From the NCBI GenBank assembly GCA_949128015.1, contig CASBRC010000077.1, forward strand, positions 1 through 12,889: a stretch of 12,889 bases of DNA. The letters run 5' to 3'. Within the stretch, counting starts at the first letter, position 1. Every line of letters starts with the position of its first letter. This stretch comes from Synechococcales cyanobacterium PMM_0003. GTDB lineage: Bacteria; Cyanobacteriota; Cyanobacteriia; Pseudanabaenales; Pseudanabaenaceae. The translations under genes and the position numbers were made by a program. The notes below the pieces were generated by a model. The model was not told the origin of the DNA. It saw nothing but the letters and a program-made list of their open reading frames with translations, and ran no database searches. Positions 7,418-12,889 of the stretch are shown here, piece after piece.

Positions 7418-9205
7418 ATGTTAGACTCCAAAACAAATATTAACCAAATACTAACTATGAATAAACCTTCTATTTTAGTCGTTGATGATGAACCTGATAA
7501 TTTTGACGTAATTGAAACCTTTTTAACTAATACCCAAGATTCAGGACAAGCAACCCAAGACTATCAGTTACATTATGCGGCTAGTGGCAAAGATGCGATC
7601 GCATGTCTAGAAGTATTTCAGCCCGATCTGATTTTGTTAGATGTGATGATGCCAGATATAGATGGCATTGAAGTCTGTAAGAAAATCAAAGCAATGCCGC
7701 AATGGAGCGCTGTGCCAATTATTGTGGTTACCGCTTTAACCACCAAAAAAGATCTTGCCCAATGCCTATTTGCTGGAGCTGATGACTTTATCAGTAAACC
7801 TGTCAATCGTCTGGAGCTAACAGCAAGAGTGCGATCGATGATCCGCATTCATCAGCAATACCAACAATTAGCCGCCTTCAATACTCAATTAGAAGCAATG
7901 GTGCAAGAGCGGACTGCCCAGTTGCAAAGCATGATTTTTGAGGATTCGCTGACGAAGTTACCAAGTCGAGCATTCTTACTTCAAGAATTAAAAAAGAGAT
8001 TACAATCAGGGCAATCATCTCTCGCACTAGTTTATCTGGACTGCGATCAATTTAAACTGATCAATGGTTCCTTTGGTCATGCAGTCGGTAATCAACTACT
8101 AATTGCGATCGCCAATCGTTTACAGCAGCATCTTCGACCTAGTGATGTATTAGTTCGTATGGGCGAAGATGAATTTTGCTTTTTGCTAAATCAGATTGAA
8201 AATGAGACATCCCTTGAGCCATTTCTCCACAATATTCTTGGCAGCTTTTTGCAACCCTTTGTAGTGGCAAATTGTGAAATCTTTATCACTGTCTCTATCG
8301 GTGTTGCCTTGAGCAGGAATACAGATCAACAGCCTGAAGAACTCTTGCAAGACGCGGATACTGCCATGTATCAAGCCAAATTACGGGGCAAGGAAAGCTG
8401 TCAAATCTTCGATCATCAGATGCATCTAGCGATGTTCAACCGCTTAATTTTAGAAAATGATCTTCAACGAGCGTTAGCACAGCAAGAATTTATCCTTTAC
8501 TATCAACCAATCATCAATATACAGACTCAAAAGCTGGCGGGATTTGAAGCTTTAGTGCGTTGGCAACATCCTGAACGAGGTATGGTGTCACCAGCCGAGT
8601 TTATCCCTTCGATGGAAACTACAGGATTAATCATACCTGTGGGAATGGAGGTGCTAAAGCAAGCTTGTCAGCAACTTCGGGCTTGGCAACTTCAAGGTTG
8701 GACAGATTTAACGATGAGCGTAAATCTCTCAGTGCGTCAGTTTTCTTGTGCGACTCTGCTTGCAGATATCGATCGCATCTTGGCTGAAACTGGTGCTAAT
8801 CCTGCCAATATCAAATTAGAAATTACCGAAAGCGCGATCATGGACAATGCTGAAACTGCGATCGCAATTACTAAAGAATTGCGATCGCGCCAAATTCAAA
8901 TCAGCATTGATGATTTCGGTACGGGCTATTCTTCTCTCGGTTATCTCCATCGCTTTCCCATCGATAACCTCAAAATCGATCGCTCCTTTGTGAACCAAAT
9001 CCAATCCGAAAATCGTAATTACCATGTCGTCGATACAATCATCACGCTCAGCAATCAACTTGGCTTAGCCGTAATCGCCGAAGGGATCGAGACGAAGGAG
9101 CAGCTTGAATGGTTGCAAAATGTTGGCTGCAAATATGGACAGGGTTACTTATTTAATAAACCTCTACCCGCATCAGAAGTTGAAAAAATTTATTTGCGAT
9201 CGTAG
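7418..9205 (+). CDS. Response regulator with GGDEF and EAL domains (cyclic di-GMP turnover)
   Basis: A 595-aa soluble protein joining a receiver to cyclic di-GMP enzymes. The receiver (about 17-145) has D23-D24, phospho-acceptor D75 in LLDVMMP and K127 in ISKP. A helical linker with QERTAQLQ follows. The GGDEF domain (about 170-332) has the signature as GEDEF (249-253), and an RxxD inhibitory-site motif (R240-D243) five residues upstream. The EAL domain (about 342-590) keeps FEALVRW (E377), NLSVRQF, EITES (E468, E471), DDFGTGYSSL (D498/D499), K519, AEGIE (E555) and Q575. The phosphodiesterase site therefore looks complete, while the cyclase signature has Glu at its second position and may be weak or regulatory. 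The receiver has a loop insertion of about 10 residues relative to its two paralogues upstream. An alternative start at M14 (7457) gives an N-terminus matching those paralogues and may be the real one. It is the only obvious output protein of the cluster. Confidence 0.94.
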   Translation: MLDSKTNINQILTMNKPSILVVDDEPDNFDVIETFLTNTQDSGQATQDYQLHYAASGKDAIACLEVFQPDLILLDVMMPDIDGIEVCKKIKAMPQWSAVPIIVVTALTTKKDLAQCLFAGADDFISKPVNRLELTARVRSMIRIHQQYQQLAAFNTQLEAMVQERTAQLQSMIFEDSLTKLPSRAFLLQELKKRLQSGQSSLALVYLDCDQFKLINGSFGHAVGNQLLIAIANRLQQHLRPSDVLVRMGEDEFCFLLNQIENETSLEPFLHNILGSFLQPFVVANCEIFITVSIGVALSRNTDQQPEELLQDADTAMYQAKLRGKESCQIFDHQMHLAMFNRLILENDLQRALAQQEFILYYQPIINIQTQKLAGFEALVRWQHPERGMVSPAEFIPSMETTGLIIPVGMEVLKQACQQLRAWQLQGWTDLTMSVNLSVRQFSCATLLADIDRILAETGANPANIKLEITESAIMDNAETAIAITKELRSRQIQISIDDFGTGYSSLGYLHRFPIDNLKIDRSFVNQIQSENRNYHVVDTIITLSNQLGLAVIAEGIETKEQLEWLQNVGCKYGQGYLFNKPLPASEVEKIYLRS

Positions 9206-9210
9206 CTAAT

Positions 9211-9238
9211 CGCTCTATCTTTTACGCTCTATCTTTTG
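9211..9238. repeat. Two-copy 14-bp tandem repeat at the convergent gene junction
   Basis: CGCTCTATCTTTTA (9211-9224) is followed by CGCTCTATCTTTTG (9225-9238). The second copy contains the stop codon and last codons of the Uma2-family gene on the - strand; the first lies just after the REC-GGDEF-EAL stop codon. No terminator hairpin is seen in the 23-bp gap between these convergent genes. Confidence 0.7.
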
Positions 9239-9843
9239 AGGCTATTGCGGAAAGTGTTAGCAGCTTCTATGCGAGAGTTCTGAGCCATTAGGACACAGCG
9301 AGTAAGTAACTCAATATCTAAAGCGGCAAGCTCCGCAATTTCGCTATGGCTAATTGCTTCATAGTTGTTATCGCGTAGGCGATAGAGACTAAATACGCCA
9401 TCTTGCCAAAACCATACTTCAGGAATGTCCAATACTTGATAACGTTGCAATTTCTTGGGACTGCCACTAGTAAAAATGACTTCGATAACAAGATCAGGAG
9501 TAGGTTTTGATATCCCGAAACAGTATGATTCATCTGGCTCAACAGAAACTTTACCCTCAATCTGTTGAGTCATGGAACCAGTTGGCTCAAATTCGATATT
9601 GCTTTCGAGACAAAACAGTTCAATCAGGAAACCAATGATTGTTTTATAAAATTCATGGGCGCGTCCTGGCATAATAATTTCAATGGTTCCTTTATAGTAA
9701 AAAATTCTTACCCGTTTAGAGTCGGCAAAACCTGCTTGAATTAGTTTAAATTGCTCCCAAGTAAGCCCTGAATAAGTAAGCCATTGATCCTGCTCTTTAA
9801 CTTGGGTAATATTTACAGGTGTGCGAAGTGGCGTTTGGGTCAT
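9229..9843 (-). CDS. Uma2-family (DUF820) PD-(D/E)XK nuclease-like protein
   Basis: A 204-aa protein of the Uma2/DUF820 family, which is greatly expanded in cyanobacteria and has a restriction-endonuclease-like fold. Its biological role is largely unknown. Family features visible are YSGLTWEQF near residues 24-32, a strand-rich IEIIMPGRAHE region (54-64), VEPDESY (101-107, D104) and PDLVIEV (116-122, D117 and E121). These are followed by KKLQRY (130-135) and IPEVWFW (140-146). D117 and E121, plus a nearby Lys, are candidates for the metal-binding site. The length is typical for the family. AGAGG at 9851-9855 (reverse strand) sits 7 bases upstream of the ATG and supports this start. It is convergent with the signalling genes and faces away from the phosphoketolase-like gene, so it is probably an independent unit. 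I see no partner toxin, antitoxin or methylase. Confidence 0.88.
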   Translation of the reverse strand: MTQTPLRTPVNITQVKEQDQWLTYSGLTWEQFKLIQAGFADSKRVRIFYYKGTIEIIMPGRAHEFYKTIIGFLIELFCLESNIEFEPTGSMTQQIEGKVSVEPDESYCFGISKPTPDLVIEVIFTSGSPKKLQRYQVLDIPEVWFWQDGVFSLYRLRDNNYEAISHSEIAELAALDIELLTRCVLMAQNSRIEAANTFRNSLKR

Positions 9844-9885
9844 GGGGATACCTCTAAATTTTGGGGCTAGTTAGACCATTATCTC

Positions 9886-9913
9886 TTAATACCAATTTAA
9901 TCGAGTGTGACAA
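9886..9913 (-). promoter_or_regulatory. Possible promoter of the Uma2-family gene
   Basis: Reading the - strand, TTGTCA (9908-9913) and TATTAA (9886-9891) are separated by 16 bases. A second possible -10, GATAAT, lies at 9878-9883. Either would give a short leader containing the AGAGG ribosome site. The -35 hexamer starts about 10 bases from the end of the nearby inverted-repeat element. Confidence 0.35.
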
Positions 9914-9986
9914 CACTTTGGCTTAGTACAGAACAAAAAATCATCAATCCAATATTTGAATGCATTTGCAGCATTTAGACCTGTAG

Positions 9987-10051
9987 GGGCAAAGCATTCC
10001 CGCCACAATTTCCCTATTTACAGACAACCTCAAAGCGGGAATGCTTTGCCC
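9987..10051. repeat. Inverted repeat, unit A of the foldback region
   Basis: A perfect 17-bp stem: GGGCAAAGCATTCCCGC (9987-10003) pairs with GCGGGAATGCTTTGCCC (10035-10051) around a 31-base loop. The left arm is preceded by TGTAG. From memory, TGTAGGGG-type palindromic repeats recur in many cyanobacterial genomes; a genome search would be needed to confirm this for the present one. Confidence 0.85.
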
Positions 10052-10116
10052 TAAACCTCCAACATTCGCCGACAAATTCTAAACCGCAGTCCTAATTTAT
10101 TGGTGAATCGCATCAA

Positions 10117-10182
10117 GGGTTTAGCATTTGCAAATAAAAATTTTGGTGTTAATTTATAGACAATGGCGCAAATGCTAAACCC
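10117..10182. repeat. Inverted repeat, unit B of the foldback region
   Basis: A perfect 15-bp stem: GGGTTTAGCATTTGC (10117-10131) pairs with GCAAATGCTAAACCC (10168-10182) around a 36-base loop. Its right arm continues into CCCCTACA. Read on the - strand, it therefore follows the same TGTAGGGG-NNN-AGCATT plan as the left arm of unit A. Confidence 0.85.
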
Positions 10183-10262
10183 CTACAAATCAATATTGGT
10201 ATATATTGTAGCAATTTTTTAATCTTTGAATTTTTTGTCCTGTACTAAATCATTTTGGTAAG

Positions 10263-10299
10263 AACTAAAAAAGGCGTGCGAAGCACGCCTTTTTTAGTT
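10263..10299 (-). terminator. Intrinsic terminator of the phosphoketolase-like gene
   Basis: The arms 10263-10279 and 10283-10299 are perfect 17-bp reverse complements around a GAA loop. On the - strand this reads as an A-tract, a GC-rich stem GGCGTGC and GCACGCC, then a run of six T. It starts immediately after the TAA at 10300-10302, so it is well placed to end this gene. The symmetric A and T tracts would let it work in the other direction too. Confidence 0.88.
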
Positions 10300-12522
10300 T
10301 TAGCCGATCAACTGCTTAGCGCGATCGCAAATTGCGTCAGCATTCATGCCATTAAACTCAAACAATTGCCCTGCCGAAGCCGTCGTCTCACCACGTTTCC
10401 ATGAGAAGACATCGCGCTTGCTGTTACTACGCAACATTACAGGCTCCAACATTGCCGAAGCACCGCCGACAACTCCAATTAAGGCATCGCCACCAAAGAA
10501 CGCTTCAAAATCAGCATCGCTCAAGAACTTACCATCTGGCTCCGAGCAAGTATTCCAAGCCACATCAGTTGGGCGATAGAGACGGCGAGGGCTGACAATC
10601 GAGACGATTTTAGAACCAATCCCTTGATCAGCAAGCTTTTGCGCCGCTTCATAAACAGGGACTAACATCATGTCGCCAATTACCGCAAAGACAACCTTCT
10701 TGTTACCAGCAATTTCTTGCAAAGTAATTGCGCCATCTTCGAGAGCTTGTCGGTTCTGCTCAAAAGTAGTACGGATTGGCAAAGGTGATTTGCTAGCCGT
10801 AATCACCACGCCCTTATTCACTGCCTTCAGCGCCCAGTCATAGCAAACTTGAATGCTATTAGCATCAAGTGGGAAGAGAGGGAAGATATTCCCATTTCGC
10901 ATCATTGAGGCAAAATAACCTTCAATCTCAGGACGTTGGTGTGTCCAGCCGTTACGACCTTGCTCCAAAGCGCCTGCGGTGAATAAGCACACCGTTGCAG
11001 GTGTAGGACGGCGAAGTTCAGCCATTGCTTGAGTAACAGTCTGCCAAATCGGAAGTCCATTAATCGCAAAAGACTCATAAGAACACCAGAGAGTGCGGCT
11101 ACCCATCAGCGCCAAACTAACTGCCAAACCTGCACAAGCATCTTCGCTTAAAGGTTCATAAACCTGTCCGCCTGGCTCCTGATTGTAGAGAGCATCAACG
11201 GTGGGGTGATTGATTTTCAAAGCTTGGTTAATATTGGCAATCCCTGAAGCTTCGTTACCATCAGCATTAGTGACGATGTAGCTCTTGTCGGTCTGACCAA
11301 CATAGCCAACTAAACGCCCCATTGCTGTGGTGGAGATTTTTGCTTCTGCGATCGCATATTCTTCGAGAGGTAAAGTTCCCAAATCAACTAAGGGAAGTAC
11401 TGACTCCGTAACCGCAGTTTTTGAAGAAGAACCACCGCCAGCCCATTCGAGATTAGTGCGAACGGTCTGCCATGCTTCAGGATTGAGCGCACGAGTTTTT
11501 AATCCTGCAATCACATCAGCGTTATCGATAGTGTGATGAGCATAGAGATTATGAGATTTTGCGCCGCGTGCATGAACGCCAGCCCCTTTGAGTTGCTTAA
11601 TGATAAATACAGTCAACTTACCGCCAAAAGCAAGTTTTGCGGCTTTATCTGTACCAACAAGAACTGCTTCTGTAAATGCAAGACGCTGTTTGAAAGAGAA
11701 GATAGTGCTATCAACATAAGCTTCAGGCTGATTTTGATCATCAAAATCTTTAGCATCAACAAGAATTACTTCATCAAAGCCATTCCCTTTCCAGAAAGCA
11801 ATCATTTGGGCATTGGTCTTAGTGGAAACCATGCTGTGATGTTCTTGGCTATATCCATTCCAAACTAGAATCGGAATAAAGTTGGTGACTTCTGGATAAG
11901 CAGTGTGGAAGTGAGCGATCGAACTAATTGGATAAGGTTCGCCCAAACCACCATCACCCATCGTCACAGGAAAAAGTTTATCGCGATGCAACAGCGCGGC
12001 TGCCATCGCAAAATGTTGTCCTTGTCCAAGTGGCCCCGCAGGAGCAAGAATTCCGGGAATAAATCCTGACAAGTGACCGAGCAAACCATGTTTCTCACGA
12101 TAGCGATCGCGCATTTGCATCACAGTGCTGATGCCCATGTCTTCGAGAGAGCGATCCAAAAACATGGCGCTATAGTAACCAGGGGCATGATGTCCAACTT
12201 CTGTGGGCATATTCTTGTGACCCAACATATAAAATGCTGCAACCGCTTCAGCGCTACTAGCAAATCCACCTGGATGACCTGATGCTTTACTAGCTGTGAC
12301 TTGCAAGGTGAGATAGCGCAGTGCGTCAGCCGCAAGTAAGGTTTGAAATACAGCAGCGCGATCTTTAGGATCAGTAACACCAGATTTGTCAGGGCTAAGG
12401 ACGGGCAAGCGTCCTAGCTCGTCGAACCCCTCCAACGGTTCACCAAAGTACTGAATGCCTTCACAAAAGGCGGGAGTGGCTGCGTTTGTGGCTATGTTTG
12501 CCATTTCAGGGGTTGCGACCAT
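10300..12522 (-). CDS. Phosphoketolase/transketolase-superfamily ThDP enzyme, diverged XFP-like
   Basis: A 740-aa thiamine-diphosphate enzyme. The N-terminal ThDP domain has SGHPGG (H83), VGHHAPGYYSAM (H111/H112), H150 in GHLSG and the cofactor motif GDGGLGEP (189-196), with N222-G-Y 31 residues after the motif's Gly-Asp. H324 in AKSHNL follows. The pyrimidine domain has E460 in LSED, SYESF (481-485) and NGWTHQ (524-529, H528). The C-terminal part has TASKSP (K578), LSDADFEAFF and RGETTAS. By eye the second half matches phosphoketolase (LSEH, NSYEAF, NGFTHQ, LSDRDFDALF, GTTTT), whereas SGHPGG is transketolase-like. Phosphoketolases split xylulose 5-phosphate or fructose 6-phosphate to acetyl phosphate and an aldose phosphate; this activity is not assured here because some substrate-site residues differ. 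The length lies between transketolase (about 660) and phosphoketolase (about 800). Cyanobacteria are known to carry a second, diverged phosphoketolase-like paralogue (from memory, Synechocystis sll0529), which this may represent. No strong ribosome site; AAAGG lies about 12 bases upstream. Confidence 0.85.
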   Translation of the reverse strand: MVATPEMANIATNAATPAFCEGIQYFGEPLEGFDELGRLPVLSPDKSGVTDPKDRAAVFQTLLAADALRYLTLQVTASKASGHPGGFASSAEAVAAFYMLGHKNMPTEVGHHAPGYYSAMFLDRSLEDMGISTVMQMRDRYREKHGLLGHLSGFIPGILAPAGPLGQGQHFAMAAALLHRDKLFPVTMGDGGLGEPYPISSIAHFHTAYPEVTNFIPILVWNGYSQEHHSMVSTKTNAQMIAFWKGNGFDEVILVDAKDFDDQNQPEAYVDSTIFSFKQRLAFTEAVLVGTDKAAKLAFGGKLTVFIIKQLKGAGVHARGAKSHNLYAHHTIDNADVIAGLKTRALNPEAWQTVRTNLEWAGGGSSSKTAVTESVLPLVDLGTLPLEEYAIAEAKISTTAMGRLVGYVGQTDKSYIVTNADGNEASGIANINQALKINHPTVDALYNQEPGGQVYEPLSEDACAGLAVSLALMGSRTLWCSYESFAINGLPIWQTVTQAMAELRRPTPATVCLFTAGALEQGRNGWTHQRPEIEGYFASMMRNGNIFPLFPLDANSIQVCYDWALKAVNKGVVITASKSPLPIRTTFEQNRQALEDGAITLQEIAGNKKVVFAVIGDMMLVPVYEAAQKLADQGIGSKIVSIVSPRRLYRPTDVAWNTCSEPDGKFLSDADFEAFFGGDALIGVVGGASAMLEPVMLRSNSKRDVFSWKRGETTASAGQLFEFNGMNADAICDRAKQLIG

Positions 12523-12617
12523 AATGTTGTTTGACCTTTAATTTGTCCAGACTAGAGTTTTAGTAATGAAATGAATAGAGATTAAAAAATGTTTAAATTT
12601 TCTCTAAAAGCCATTTT

Positions 12618-12646
12618 AGTATAGCCCTGTTAGGAAAACAAAATAA
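12618..12646 (-). promoter_or_regulatory. Possible promoter of the phosphoketolase-like gene
   Basis: On the - strand a TATACT -10 box (12618-12623) is preceded, after 17 bases, by a poor -35 (TTATTT, about 12641-12646). Transcription would start near 12611 and give a leader of about 85-90 bases. The leader is AT-rich with no obvious riboswitch or strong hairpin. Other AT-rich hexamers nearby make this tentative. Confidence 0.35.
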
Positions 12647-12785
12647 GTTGTAGACAGGATTTCACCTATCTTTATCAAGTCTGTGCAATATCTAAATGGA
12701 AGTTCTATGTTTTAAATTTGATATCTTTCCTAAACGATTTATCAATCCATTTACTTCCTTCTTAACCAAAGAGAGTTTTAAATTT

Positions 12786-12797
12786 AGGACTTACGCA
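12786..12797 (+). repeat. AGGACTTACGCA motif
   Basis: This 12-base word lies in gene-free DNA. From memory, TTAGGACTTACGCA-like words are very common in cyanobacterial intergenic DNA and near insertion-sequence remnants. Only one copy is seen in this window, so calling it a repeat rests on that recollection. Confidence 0.35.
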
Positions 12798-12830
12798 AAC
12801 TCCTTTGAACCATCGCCGATTAAATTAAAA

Positions 12831-12873
12831 CCAAATATGATTCGGCGGGCTTTGCCCGCCGAATCATATTTGG
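12831..12873. terminator. Perfect 20-bp-arm palindrome at the right edge, probable terminator or intergenic repeat
   Basis: The arms 12831-12850 and 12854-12873 are exact reverse complements around a TTT loop. The GC-rich core is CGGCGGGC and GCCCGCCG and the outer arms are AT-rich. There is no T-run directly after either arm. It may end a gene lying beyond the window, or be a member of a dispersed palindrome family. Its layout resembles the hairpins at 7334 and 10263. Confidence 0.6.
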
Positions 12874-12889
12874 GTAATGGGCTTTCTGC

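Larger units (their letters stand above)
9923..10248. mobile_element. Candidate MITE-like foldback element with 19-bp terminal inverted repeats
   Basis: TTAGTACAGAACAAAAAAT (9923-9941) and ATTTTTTGTCCTGTACTAA (10230-10248) are reverse complements at 18 of 19 positions. They bound 326 bp with no coding capacity. Inside, a second level of symmetry exists: TGTAGGGG (9982-9989) faces CCCCTACA (10180-10187). If the true ends begin at GTACAG, each is flanked by TA, which would fit a Tc1/mariner/IS630-type target duplication (inference). No transposase is present, so it would be non-autonomous. It could instead be an unrelated palindromic regulatory region. Confidence 0.45.
9844..10299. other. 456-bp gene-free intergenic region
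   Basis: No credible coding frame is seen here. The region contains the possible Uma2-gene promoter, a nested inverted-repeat element with two internal hairpin units, and the terminator hairpin of the phosphoketolase-like gene. These are listed separately. A small additional hairpin AGTGT-GACA-ACACT lies at 9904-9917. Confidence 0.8.
12523..12889. other. 367-bp gene-free region upstream of the phosphoketolase-like gene
   Basis: I see no coding frame. The segment is AT-rich apart from the GC-rich palindrome at its right edge. It holds the tentative promoter, the motif AGGACTTACGCA (12786-12797) and the palindrome at 12831-12873. The window ends before any further gene is reached. Confidence 0.75.

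Noticed and set aside
9229..9843. Restriction-modification or toxin-antitoxin function for the Uma2-family gene
   Set aside because: The fold is nuclease-like, but there is no neighbouring methylase, antitoxin or defence gene to support this.
9923..10248. CRISPR array
   Set aside because: The repeats here are inverted pairs of differing sequence and not regularly spaced direct repeats, and no cas gene is present.
11533..11868. A 111-codon open frame antisense to the phosphoketolase-like gene, and shorter ones at 10346-10595, 11327-11536 and 12073-12282
   Set aside because: The translations have no recognisable motif or domain and sit opposite conserved ThDP-enzyme sequence, so they are frame shadows.
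10300..12522. Housekeeping transketolase (tkt)
   Set aside because: SGHPGG and GDG are shared, but the length and the C-terminal half (SYESF, NGWTHQ, LSDADFEAFF, RGETTAS) match the phosphoketolase pattern better.
12523..12611. Riboswitch, such as a TPP riboswitch, in the leader of the ThDP enzyme
   Set aside because: The leader is AT-rich and I found no TPP-riboswitch core or stable multi-helix fold.
1..12889. tRNA, rRNA or other known structural RNA genes
   Set aside because: No cloverleaf-like or conserved rRNA stretches were recognised on either strand.

Overview
The window looks like chromosomal DNA of a cyanobacterium. The direct evidence is the palindrome GCGATCGC (HIP1), which I count 19 times in 12.9 kb, inside genes on both strands; this octamer is a well-known cyanobacterial signature. 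The gene content agrees: large soluble multi-sensor histidine kinases, a Uma2-type PD-(D/E)XK protein and a phosphoketolase-like enzyme. The genus cannot be fixed from the sequence; a Pseudanabaena-like organism is only a guess.

Region 1 (1-9205, all + strand) is a block of four large signalling genes with gaps of 87, 32 and 65 bp: a REC-PAS-histidine kinase-REC-HPt hybrid (778 aa), a short REC-histidine kinase (384 aa), a 4xCBS-PAS-PAS-GAF-histidine kinase-REC hybrid (1222 aa) and a REC-GGDEF-EAL protein (595 aa). None has a visible signal peptide or membrane segment, so all are probably cytoplasmic. Genes 1, 2 and 4 begin with the same REC domain, and in genes 1 and 2 it is still nearly identical in DNA, which indicates recent duplication or gene conversion. 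My reading (inference) is a local phosphorelay. The third gene would read adenylates (CBS), small ligands or redox (PAS) and perhaps light (a cyanobacteriochrome-like GAF with a Cys at the bilin position). The HPt domain of the first gene could shuttle phosphate, and the last gene would turn the signal into cyclic di-GMP turnover.

Region 2 (9206-9843) holds a Uma2-family gene on the - strand, convergent with the signalling block.

Region 3 (9844-10299) has no gene. It holds a nested inverted-repeat structure of about 326 bp with 19-bp terminal inverted repeats (18/19 matches) enclosing two related hairpin units, followed by a strong terminator hairpin.

Region 4 (10300-12522, - strand) encodes a 740-aa ThDP enzyme of the phosphoketolase/transketolase superfamily. 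Its C-terminal half aligns by eye with phosphoketolase, but several substrate-site residues differ. Region 5 (12523-12889) is its upstream region, with a candidate promoter and a perfect 20-bp-arm palindrome at the window edge.

Three perfect palindromes with 3-base loops (7334-7392, 10263-10299, 12831-12873) form a recognisable class. One of them includes the last codons of the big kinase gene.
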